From Bacteroidota bacterium (lineage in GTDB: Bacteria; Bacteroidota; Bacteroidia; Bacteroidales; Dysgonomonadaceae): DNA of 64,000 nt. The notes below the pieces were generated by a model. That model was not told where the DNA came from, searched no databases, and saw nothing but the letters and a program-made list of their open reading frames with translations. The stretch covers positions 62,001 to 126,000 of the forward strand of contig JAEWGM010000036.1 in the NCBI GenBank assembly GCA_023388315.1, in the 5' to 3' direction. Shown here piece after piece: positions 35,366 to 43,600 of this stretch; the stretch's first letter is position 1; every line of letters starts with the position of its first letter. Position numbers and translations under genes: made by a program.

Positions 35366-38300
35366 TTAAAACGAAGCTTTTACGCTGAAACCGAAGTTAC
35401 GAAGACTTGGTTGCATAAAATAATCGAACCCTTGATAATAAGTACCGGTTGAAGCGGTTAACTCCGGATCGAAAGGCGATTTGTTGTAGAGCATAAGTAA
35501 ATTGCGCCCGGTAAGTGTTAGGCTGAGATTTACTTTGTTGTTAAAAAGTTGAACCGGAACATTGTATCCGATGTATGCTTCTTGCAAACGCACGTTGGTT
35601 GCGCTATAAATATACTCTGACCAGACTGCGTTCTCTCCACCTACTACTTGATAGTAGCCTTGAGTGTCTATTTTACCAAGGTTGACATCAATTCCGCCAT
35701 TATCTCTGTCGAGGGCAGAACGCTCACTTACTCCATATTGGTCTAACACGGCTTGCGTGGTAGAAACGTTTATTCCACCTAAACGGGCGGCAAACATAAA
35801 CCCAAAGTTAAAACCTTTTATGCGGAAGTCGTTTCTCCAACCTAAGTTCCCTTTCGGCAATACGCTGCCAACGAAGCGAGGTTCGGTAAGTGTTTTCTTA
35901 ACTACCATATCTTTCTCGTTGAGCAGTATGTGCCCTTCGTGATCTCTTTCCAAATCGTTTCTCACATATAAATCGCCCATAGTTCCTCCTTCGCGAAGTA
36001 TTACCTCTATTTGGTTAAATCCTCCTTTAAAGATTTCTTCCTCCGGGTCGTCTTCTATAAGTTTTACAATTTTATTGATGTTGGCACTATACGTCAGATA
36101 AGAACTCCATCCTAAGTTACCAAACGTTTTATCCACGCCCAGCGAAACTTCAACACCTTTGTTTTGCACATCCCCCATTTGGATGTATTTGCTCGAAAAA
36201 CCTCCCGATGCTGAAATGGGGCGTAAGAACGTTTGTTTTATCGTGTTCGATTTATACAAAGTGGCATCTAAATTCAGTAACCCATTCCAGAACCTGGCAG
36301 TTACACCTGCTTCCCACGAGTAAGTGCGTTCGGGAAAAAACTCATCGGGCATTAAATACGATTCGCTCACATAGCCCTGTGTGGCAGGGTCGTACGTGTA
36401 CTTAAAGGGTGAGGACAAGTTTCTGGGAATTGGAGAACCCACCGATGCCCACGAGCCGCGTGCTTTGAGATAGGAAATAAACGAAGGTAATGTTACAGCT
36501 TCTGAAATAACGGTTGAAAAACCTACCGACGGGTAAAAGAAAGATTGGTGTTTGGTTCCTGCTAACGACGAATCCCAATCGTTACGTCCCGTAAGCGTGA
36601 GGTAATACGTGCTTTTGTAACCCAATTCGGCACTGGCAAAGGCAGAGTTGGTGCGGTGTTTCCATTGAGTAAAGGTGGGTGCGTTTTCTTTTGTAGCGAA
36701 GCCATAATCAATGGCATAAGGCATAAAAATATTTGCCGGCGCTTTTAACCCTCCTTTTTGTCCGCGGCTATCATAGTACTCTTGAGCCATTGATACACCT
36801 AAGTTGCCGTTTATGGATAGTTCGTCGAAGATTTTATTTACGTTCAACATTACGTCGCCGTAAAATGCTCTTTCGTCGGATTTTGTGTATCCGTAGTAGC
36901 CGTATTTTGAATAAGTGAAAAGCTCGTCAGTTGTAGCAGGGCGTTTATCTTCAAAATCGATGGTTGCATTATCGATGCGCACCCGTCCAACAAGGTCAAG
37001 CCAGTCAGTAAGTTCATACTTAAGGCTTGCATTGGCCATATAGCGCTGCTTTTTACTCTCTTTTGTGATTTCATGCGCAATCCAGTAAGGGTTTTGCATA
37101 TGCATGTCGGTTGATCCGATCCAGTTTTGTTCATAAATACCTCTTGCAGGATTCCAAATCTTGTACGTACGTACAGCATCAAAGTTTTCTCCTCTTGGAA
37201 ATAAATACAACGGCAAGAGGGGATTCATATATTCACCTTGCCCAATAAGGTTTCTATCATCTTGAATGATGTAATTGAAGCCAAAATCAAGCGTTGCTCT
37301 GTCATTCAGGAACGATGTAGTGTTTCTGATGGTAAAGTTGTACCGATTGTATTTCGAGTTTGGAATAATCCCCGTAGAATTGGTGGTTCCTACAGAAAAA
37401 TAAGTTTGGTTTTTTTCTGTTCCGGCTGTCAGCGATATCGTATTTTGAATATTTGTTCCGGTGTTGAAAAATCCTCTTGGGTCATAATTCCCGTAGGGAG
37501 AAACTCCCGGAGTTGTTTCCCACGAGCCTGTTTCGTTGGGACGATTCATATACCTTGTTTGAAACTTTGGCATAATGAATGGGGTCATAAACGACGAGTT
37601 GTTGGCAATCGAAACTTTTACCGTACCTTCTTTCCCTTTTTTTGTGGTAATCATAATAACTCCTTGTGCTGCACTGGATCCGTAGAGCGCTGCAGCGGCA
37701 GGACCGCTCAGCACGGACATGCTCTCTATATCATCCGGATTGATGTCCGAAATGCCTTCACCGCCAGCAACTTGGCCATATTTTCCAGCTTGGTTGATTT
37801 CGCCTTTGTTCATGTTAAAAATGGGCACACCGTCAATTACATACAACGCTTGGTTGCTTTGGTTTATAGATTTTGGCCCACGCATTACCACACGAGTGGC
37901 ACCACCGATACCTACGGACGAAGCATTAATATTTACCCCGGCTACTTTTCCCGCCAGAGCGTTCATAAAGTTAGCATCTTTCACCGTTGTCAATTCTTCG
38001 GCTTTTACTTGTTGCACATTGTAACTCAACGCTTTTTCCGAACGTTTGATACCCAGCGCAGTAACTACCACCTCTTCCAAGAGTTCGCCGTCTTCCTTCA
38101 TTACAATGTTTAATGTGGTGGCGCCCGCAACATTCACGGTTTGAGACATATAACCAATATAAGAAAGTGTTAAGTTGGCGTCTCTTTCTACCGATAAAGT
38201 GAAGGTGCCGTTAAAATCTGTTGCGGTACCTGTGCCTGTGCCCTCCACAACTACGTTTACGCCAATTAGCGGCTCGCCACTCTCATCCACCACCGTTCCG

Positions 38301-38683
38301 GTAATGGTGCGTTTTTGCTGTGCGGGTTGCTGCGGTTGTTGATTGGGTGCGTTTTTTGTTATCACAATATAATTGTCTTTGATAACATACGTTAAATTCT
38401 CGCCTGCAGCTTGAAGGATGTTGTTTAATACTTCGCCGACTGCTTGGTTGTCTGCGTTTACATCAATTCGCCTTTCGGGATTAATATCGTCAACGTTGTA
38501 AATGACAGATAGTTCCGTTTGGTTTTTGATGCTTTTAAAAATCTCATTGATTGGGGTTTTTGATGCTCTCAATGTTACAGATTGTTTTTGAGCAGATGCA
38601 TTAAGCTGATTTCCAGCAAAGAAAATCAACACGATCATCCAAAAAAATCTGCGATTGTAACCCCGTGTGATGTTACATCTCAT
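35366..38683 (-). CDS. SusC/RagA TonB-linked outer-membrane transporter (locus 2)
   Basis: 1105 residues. Signal sequence ending ...NASAQ; STN domain (about 36-88, INEIFKSIKNQTELSVIYNV); CarboxypepD_reg-like domain (about 125-200, ITGTVVDESGEPLIGVNVVVEG); plug with RVVMRGPKSINQSNQALYVIDGVP; barrel ending in FGFSVKASF. The STN domain again makes it a signal transducer for the FecR protein encoded upstream. A small hairpin lies in the 154-base fecR-susC gap (AAGACTG/CAGTCTT near 38745-38767). Substrate is inferred as N-glycan from the enzyme set downstream. Confidence 0.95.
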   Translation of the reverse strand: MRCNITRGYNRRFFWMIVLIFFAGNQLNASAQKQSVTLRASKTPINEIFKSIKNQTELSVIYNVDDINPERRIDVNADNQAVGEVLNNILQAAGENLTYVIKDNYIVITKNAPNQQPQQPAQQKRTITGTVVDESGEPLIGVNVVVEGTGTGTATDFNGTFTLSVERDANLTLSYIGYMSQTVNVAGATTLNIVMKEDGELLEEVVVTALGIKRSEKALSYNVQQVKAEELTTVKDANFMNALAGKVAGVNINASSVGIGGATRVVMRGPKSINQSNQALYVIDGVPIFNMNKGEINQAGKYGQVAGGEGISDINPDDIESMSVLSGPAAAALYGSSAAQGVIMITTKKGKEGTVKVSIANNSSFMTPFIMPKFQTRYMNRPNETGSWETTPGVSPYGNYDPRGFFNTGTNIQNTISLTAGTEKNQTYFSVGTTNSTGIIPNSKYNRYNFTIRNTTSFLNDRATLDFGFNYIIQDDRNLIGQGEYMNPLLPLYLFPRGENFDAVRTYKIWNPARGIYEQNWIGSTDMHMQNPYWIAHEITKESKKQRYMANASLKYELTDWLDLVGRVRIDNATIDFEDKRPATTDELFTYSKYGYYGYTKSDERAFYGDVMLNVNKIFDELSINGNLGVSMAQEYYDSRGQKGGLKAPANIFMPYAIDYGFATKENAPTFTQWKHRTNSAFASAELGYKSTYYLTLTGRNDWDSSLAGTKHQSFFYPSVGFSTVISEAVTLPSFISYLKARGSWASVGSPIPRNLSSPFKYTYDPATQGYVSESYLMPDEFFPERTYSWEAGVTARFWNGLLNLDATLYKSNTIKQTFLRPISASGGFSSKYIQMGDVQNKGVEVSLGVDKTFGNLGWSSYLTYSANINKIVKLIEDDPEEEIFKGGFNQIEVILREGGTMGDLYVRNDLERDHEGHILLNEKDMVVKKTLTEPRFVGSVLPKGNLGWRNDFRIKGFNFGFMFAARLGGINVSTTQAVLDQYGVSERSALDRDNGGIDVNLGKIDTQGYYQVVGGENAVWSEYIYSATNVRLQEAYIGYNVPVQLFNNKVNLSLTLTGRNLLMLYNKSPFDPELTASTGTYYQGFDYFMQPSLRNFGFSVKASF

Positions 38684-38837
38684 TTTTGTTTGATTCTAGA
38701 TTATTAAATAATTATTGAATGTTTTGTGTTTAATTTTTCATAATAAGACTGTGTTTTTTCAGTCTTGTGTTGTTTCGGGTTAGTTACACATTAAGTTATT
38801 TGCATGGGCGCTTTCTGTTTAGTTTGTTAATAATATG

Positions 38838-39824
38838 TTATTTAGATGATATCGATATGTTTCTCTGATTAATTTCATAGGTGAATGTATTGGTTAATTC
38901 AAGAATTGATAATATTTGATAAATGTTGTCGGCCATTTCAAATTCGGCGTTAAAACGTGCGTGTTTAACTTTTTCATCTTTAAACGTGATGTTTACATTG
39001 TAATGCCTCTGTAAACTTTGGGCAATTTCCTCTAATGAGGCATTTTCGAACAATAATTTTCCATCAATCCATCCTAAAATTTCTTTCGGGGTGTTTAATT
39101 CTCTTAATTTGTAAGTACGGGTTGTTTTATCGAAAATGAGTTCTTGCGATGGTTTCAATTGTACGTTTATGTTGCTTTCGCTGTTCGCGAATAAAACCGC
39201 ACCTTCCATCAACGTGGTGGAAATATAGTTTTCGTCGTCGTTGCAACGTACGTTGAATTTGGTGCCCAATACTTTTATTTCCGATGCATTATTATATACC
39301 ACAAACGGCAACGATTTGTTGGGCGCCACCTCGAAATAGGCTTCGCCTTTTAGCAACGCCTTGCGGTTTCTTGAAAGAAAGGATTTTTTGTATTCCAAAC
39401 TACTGAAGGCATTTAGCCACACGTTGGAGCCGTCGGGTAGTGTAACTTGTGCCCTTTCGCCCAATTTGGTTGACACAAAAAGTGGCTGGTTGTTTTTTTC
39501 GAGCAGGAAGAGCGTGAGCGTTGCACCGCCAAGAAGCAGCCCGATAAAAATTGCGGCAATGGAAGCAACCCGGCGCCGGAATGTTACGGTGTTTTTTGTG
39601 TTTCGGGTGGGCGACAAGAGGTGTTTTCGACGGAATTCGGCGAATTTCTCATTTACGTCAATGGAATGCTTCGCCTGAATGCGCTCATCAATAAACCGAA
39701 TAACATACAAGTCTTCAAGAAGCTTGTAATTGTCATCCGACAAAGACACCCATTCTTCCACCTGCGCTTGTTCTTCTTTGCTCAGTGTGCCTTTTAAATA
39801 TGAAATTAACGTATTTTCATCCAT
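38838..39824 (-). CDS. FecR-family anti-sigma factor (locus 2)
   Basis: About 328 residues from MDENTLISYLKGTLSKEEQ. N-terminal anti-sigma region, one membrane helix (about 88-110, VASIAAIFIGLLLGGATLTLFLL), FecR domain (VTLPDGSNVWLNAFSSLEY ... LLKGEAYFEV), and C-terminal DUF4974 (LEEIAQSLQRHYNVNI). The start matches the family N-terminus; the 13 codons before it add unrelated residues. It should relay the SusC signal to an ECF sigma factor. The sigma gene here is divergent rather than upstream in line. Confidence 0.92.
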   Translation of the reverse strand: MDENTLISYLKGTLSKEEQAQVEEWVSLSDDNYKLLEDLYVIRFIDERIQAKHSIDVNEKFAEFRRKHLLSPTRNTKNTVTFRRRVASIAAIFIGLLLGGATLTLFLLEKNNQPLFVSTKLGERAQVTLPDGSNVWLNAFSSLEYKKSFLSRNRKALLKGEAYFEVAPNKSLPFVVYNNASEIKVLGTKFNVRCNDDENYISTTLMEGAVLFANSESNINVQLKPSQELIFDKTTRTYKLRELNTPKEILGWIDGKLLFENASLEEIAQSLQRHYNVNITFKDEKVKHARFNAEFEMADNIYQILSILELTNTFTYEINQRNISISSK

Positions 39825-39901
39825 CTTTCTATGCTGTCTTGCTAATAATACAAATGAAAACAAAAAGCTACTAAAAAAATATTGTTAAATTTTTTTTCTT
39901 T

Positions 39902-39932
39902 TTTGGAATATGGGCTTTTTATACTTTCTTTG
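39902..39932 (+). promoter_or_regulatory. Promoter of the divergent ECF sigma gene
   Basis: TTTG (39902-39905), 19 bases, TTTCTTTG (39925-39932). It lies downstream of an earlier possible ATG at 39910, which therefore cannot be used from this promoter. Confidence 0.45.
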
Positions 39933-39954
39933 TTGTAAAAGTTTGTGTTTTGAA

Positions 39955-40530
39955 ATGATTACAACACTCGATAACGAAAAAACCATAAGTCTATTAAAAA
40001 TTGACGAAGGCAGTCATTTCGAAATGGTATATAAATACTATTTCGCCTCTTTGTATACTTTTGCTACGCAATATGTTGCCGGCGAAGAAGCCGAAGAGGT
40101 TGTGCAAGACACCATGCTTTGGCTGTGGGAAAATCGCCGGTCGCTTATTATGGAATTATCGTTAAAATCGCTCTTGTTTACCATTGTTAAAAACAAATGC
40201 TTGAACCTTGCCGGTCATCAAAAAATAAAAAACCGCATCCTCCAAGCCATTCAGAAAAAACACGAAGAACAATTTCAGGATCCTGATTTTTATCTTGAAA
40301 ACGAACTTTTTTCTCTCTTTCAAAAAACGCTATCTCAATTGCCTGAAAAGTATCGTCAAGCCTTTGAAATGAGTAGAATAGAAGGACTTACCCACAAAGA
40401 AATTGCCGAGCAACTGGGTGTTTCGCCCCAAACAGTGAATTATCGGTTAAGTAAAGCGCTGGAAATATTAAGGACGGAACTGAAAGATTATCTGCCTATT
40501 CTTTTGGCCCTCTTCGCAGATGGATTTTGA
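39955..40530 (+). CDS. ECF-type sigma factor (locus 2)
   Basis: About 191 residues from MITTLDNEKTISLLK. Region 2 has YTFATQYVAGEEAEEVVQDTMLWLWENR and region 4 has LSQLPEKYRQAFEMSRIEGLTHKEIAEQLGVSPQTVNYRLSKAL. It is divergent from the fecR gene with about 130 bases between start codons, so both can be controlled from one region. Probable target: the susC transcript. The start was chosen for fit to the family and to the promoter; a longer version would add a Cys/Phe-rich leader (MGFLYFLCCKSLCFE). Confidence 0.9.
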   Translation: MITTLDNEKTISLLKIDEGSHFEMVYKYYFASLYTFATQYVAGEEAEEVVQDTMLWLWENRRSLIMELSLKSLLFTIVKNKCLNLAGHQKIKNRILQAIQKKHEEQFQDPDFYLENELFSLFQKTLSQLPEKYRQAFEMSRIEGLTHKEIAEQLGVSPQTVNYRLSKALEILRTELKDYLPILLALFADGF

Positions 40531-40634
40531 TGATACTCATTTGCCTGTGTTTTTCAGCTACATTTTGAAGTCTCCATCCACTTGCTCATTTCAATAAAAA
40601 ACTGTTTCTTTGTTACAAACTAAAACAATTTGAA

Positions 40635-43136
40635 ATGAGAAAAACCGTTGTACTTCTTTTCGTTTGCATTTTTGCTGTGGCAGGAATAATGCAAGCGCAA
40701 ACCCGCACCCAAACAACCCTGAAAAAAGGGTGGAAATTCACCCGCGAAGACAATCCGGCGCAATCGGATATCAACTTCGACGATTCCCAATGGCAGTTGG
40801 TAACCGTGCCGCACGACTGGGCTATTTACGGTCCGTTCGATAAACAGAACGATATTCACCGAATGGCAATCGTGCAAGACGGGCAAACCACGGCCATTGA
40901 GCATTACGGGCGCACGGGCGGGCTTCCGTTCACCGGAGTCGGTTGGTATCGCACGCGATTTTCTGTTCCCGATTTTTCCGCCGACAAACGCGTGCAAATC
41001 CAATTCGACGGCGCGATGAGCAACGCTCGCGTTTTCGTTAACGGAAAAGAAGCCGGCTTTTGGCCAAACGGTTACAATACGTTCTATTTCGATATTACCG
41101 ATTTGCTAAACAAAAACGGAAAAAACAACACGCTGGCGGTTCGGTTAGAGAATTTCGAAGAGCAATCGCGTTGGTATCCCGGCGCGGGATTGTATCGGAA
41201 CGTGCATCTCATCACAACCCACAAAACACACATTCCCGTTTGGGGAACCTACATCACTACGCCCGTTGTGGAGAAAGATTTTGCTCGCGTAAACATAAAA
41301 ACGAAAGTGAACTCTCAAAATCCCGAAAACCTGAAATTGGTTACCGAAATCAGAGATAAATCCAATAATGTGGTCGCGTCGCAAGAAAAAGCGCTTTCGG
41401 CGTTCGATTCGGGAGCGTTTTCTCAGGATTTAATCGTAAAAAATCCCGAACTGTGGGATGTGAAACAACCCAATCTCTACACCGCCGTGTCCAGATTGTA
41501 CGAAAACAACACGTTGGTAGATGAAACAAGCGTCGCTTTCGGCATCCGCACTATTGAAATTCGCCCCGATGATGGCTTTTACCTCAACGGCAGAAAAATA
41601 AAATTCCAAGGTGTGTGTCTTCACCACGATTTGGGCCCGTTGGGCGCCGCCGTGAACGAAGCGGCCATCCGTCGTCAGATTCGCACCATGCAAGATATGG
41701 GCGTGAACGCCATTCGCACATCGCACAATATGCCCGCGCCTGAGTATGTGCGCATTGCCGATGAAATGGGGATGATGTTGATGGTGGAAACTTTCGATGA
41801 ATGGGCCATTCCCAAAGTGAAAAACGGTTATAACCGTTATTTTGAGGAGTGGGCGGAAAAAGATTTAACCAACGTTATCCATCATTATCGCAACAATCCC
41901 AGCGTGGTGATGTGGTGCATTGGCAACGAAGTGGAGGAGCAAAGCAACAAACAAGGCGCAAAAGTCGCGCGCTTTTTGCAAGATATTTGCCATCGCGAAG
42001 ACCCCACGCGTCCTGTGACCAACGGAATGGACCGCCCCGATCACGTGTTTTCCAACAATATGGCGGCCATTATGGATGTTGCCGGCTTCAATTATCGTCC
42101 GTTTCGCTATCAGGAAGCGTATGAGCGCCTGCCGCAGCAAATTGTTTTGGGCAGTGAAACCGCTTCCACGTTGAGTTCGCGTGGCGTGTATAAATTTCCT
42201 GTGCAAAGACGGTCGATGGCGATATACGATGACCATCAAGCTTCGTCTTACGATGTAGAGCACGCCGCTTGGAGCAACTTGCCCGAAGACGATTTCATTC
42301 AGCACGAAGATTTGCCTTACGCCATTGGCGAATTTATTTGGACGGGAATCGATTACTTGGGCGAGCCAACGCCGTATTACAGTAATTGGCCCAGCCACAG
42401 TTCGTTGTTTGGCGCGGTGGATTTGGCAGGCATTCCCAAAGACCGGTTTTATCTCTATCGCAGCCATTGGAACAAGTCCGAAGAAACCTTGCACATCCTG
42501 CCGCATTGGAATTGGGCGGGACGCGAAGGCGAAGTTACGCCGATTTTTGTGTACACCAATTATCCATCGGCAGAGCTGTTTATCAATGGAAAAAGCCAAG
42601 GAAAACGCACCAAAGATTTATCCATTCCGCTGGATGGAAGTTACACGGAAGAAGCGAGAAAATCATTTGAGCGACAAAAACGTTATCGCTTGATGTGGAT
42701 GGATACTAAATACGAACCCGGCACCGTGAAAGTGGTGGCATACGATGAAAACGGAAAAGCCGTTGCCGAAAAAGAAATGCATACCGCGGGAAAGCCGCAC
42801 CGTATTGTATTGGAGGCTGATAGAACAACGCTGAACGCCGATGGCGAAGATATTTCGTTCGTAAACGTCCGCATTGTGGATAAAGACGGAAACTTCTGTG
42901 CAACCGAAGAGCGCGAAATTTCGTTTACCGTAAAAGGCGCGGGTACATTCAAAGCGGTGGCCAACGGAAATCCTGCCAGTTTGGAAAGTTTTCAAGCGCC
43001 CAAAATGAAGCTGTTTAGCGGACAACTCACCGCTTTGGTTCAAGCGGGCGAAAAACCGGGAACTATTGTGTTGGAAGCGAAAGCAAGTGGGGTGAGAGGT
43101 GCTAAAATTGAGATAATTACCTCTCCAACTCCTTAA
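40635..43136 (+). CDS. Secreted GH2 family glycosidase, beta-galactosidase-like
   Basis: 833 residues with a signal peptide (VVLLFVCIFAVAGIMQAQ). GH2 sugar-binding and Ig-like domains come first (about 25-290), then the TIM barrel: RTSHNMPAPEYVRIADEMGM, the acid/base Glu in WCIGNEVEEQ (near residue 432) and the nucleophile Glu in VLGSETAS (near 508). C-terminal DUF4982 and Ig-like domains end in FTVKGAGTFKAVANGNP. Many such proteins are beta-galactosidases; beta-glucuronidase or beta-mannosidase activity cannot be excluded. It starts 104 bases after the ECF sigma gene on the same strand and could trim galactose from complex N-glycans. Confidence 0.9.
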   Translation: MRKTVVLLFVCIFAVAGIMQAQTRTQTTLKKGWKFTREDNPAQSDINFDDSQWQLVTVPHDWAIYGPFDKQNDIHRMAIVQDGQTTAIEHYGRTGGLPFTGVGWYRTRFSVPDFSADKRVQIQFDGAMSNARVFVNGKEAGFWPNGYNTFYFDITDLLNKNGKNNTLAVRLENFEEQSRWYPGAGLYRNVHLITTHKTHIPVWGTYITTPVVEKDFARVNIKTKVNSQNPENLKLVTEIRDKSNNVVASQEKALSAFDSGAFSQDLIVKNPELWDVKQPNLYTAVSRLYENNTLVDETSVAFGIRTIEIRPDDGFYLNGRKIKFQGVCLHHDLGPLGAAVNEAAIRRQIRTMQDMGVNAIRTSHNMPAPEYVRIADEMGMMLMVETFDEWAIPKVKNGYNRYFEEWAEKDLTNVIHHYRNNPSVVMWCIGNEVEEQSNKQGAKVARFLQDICHREDPTRPVTNGMDRPDHVFSNNMAAIMDVAGFNYRPFRYQEAYERLPQQIVLGSETASTLSSRGVYKFPVQRRSMAIYDDHQASSYDVEHAAWSNLPEDDFIQHEDLPYAIGEFIWTGIDYLGEPTPYYSNWPSHSSLFGAVDLAGIPKDRFYLYRSHWNKSEETLHILPHWNWAGREGEVTPIFVYTNYPSAELFINGKSQGKRTKDLSIPLDGSYTEEARKSFERQKRYRLMWMDTKYEPGTVKVVAYDENGKAVAEKEMHTAGKPHRIVLEADRTTLNADGEDISFVNVRIVDKDGNFCATEEREISFTVKGAGTFKAVANGNPASLESFQAPKMKLFSGQLTALVQAGEKPGTIVLEAKASGVRGAKIEIITSPTP

Positions 43137-43193
43137 AAGTAGGGGCATTCGTGCACAAACGTATAATTTTCAGGTGACTACGATTTTTGGTTA

Positions 43194-43415
43194 GGGCTGA
43201 AAGCCCGGTTTTAATTCAGCCCCACGTGCAACGTGGGGTTGAGTCAAAAAGTTCGCCCAAGTCCTGCAAGGACGTTTTAATTTTAAAAAAATACATTTTT
43301 ACGATAGAAACTAAACAGTATTCGGGATATTTCGCCCATTCAGGGCTTGTTCTGGAATGAATTTTACTTACCCAACGTTTCACGTTGGGCTAATGTAAAC
43401 CAGCCTTTCAGGCTG
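43194..43415. repeat. REP-like array of short palindromes
   Basis: Six small hairpins with trinucleotide or similar loops: GGGCT-GAA-AGCCC (43194-43206), CCCCACGT-GCA-ACGTGGGG (43220-43238), GTCCT-GCA-AGGAC (43261-43273), GCCC-ATTCA-GGGC (43334-43346), CCCAACGT-TTC-ACGTTGGG (43371-43389) and CAGCCT-TTC-AGGCTG (43401-43415). The last two are close to the reverse complements of the first two, in mirror order, so the whole is a loose inverted repeat like a paired REP element. It falls between convergent-free genes (GH2 and rlmD, both plus strand). Confidence 0.75.
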
Positions 43416-43496
43416 TTGCCGCTGCCATAAACTTCTTCATATAAACATTTGTAAAACAAATGCTTTTAACTATCTTAAAGTAAAGGCAACAATCAA

Positions 43497-43567
43497 TTTA
43501 AAATCTAAAATCTAAAATCGTAAATCCCAAATCGTAAATCGTCAATCGAAATCCCAAATCGTAAATT
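43497..43567. repeat. AATCGTAAATC short tandem repeat
   Basis: Degenerate repeats of AAATCTA, AAATCGT and AAATCCC units directly ahead of the rlmD promoter. A related copy lies in the 5' end of the GH130 gene. On the minus strand it can be read as repeated IYDLGF-type peptides, a known cause of false gene calls. Confidence 0.7.
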
Positions 43568-43572
43568 CTGCT

Positions 43573-43580
43573 TATCTTTG
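43573..43580 (+). promoter_or_regulatory. -7 element for rlmD
   Basis: TATCTTTG matches TAnnTTTG exactly, 20 bases before the ATG. No TTTG at -33; the repeat fills that space. Confidence 0.4.
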
Positions 43581-43600
43581 CACCTCCAAAAGTCAAAAAG

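Noticed and set aside
37238..38113. 291-residue plus-strand frame over susC
   Set aside because: Antisense to the plug and N-terminal domains of SusC; no start signal or family.
41865..42599. 244-residue minus-strand frame over GH2
   Set aside because: Antisense to the catalytic barrel of GH2.
43497..43567. CRISPR array
   Set aside because: Repeat units are about 7-11 bases, contiguous and degenerate, with no unique spacers and no cas genes.
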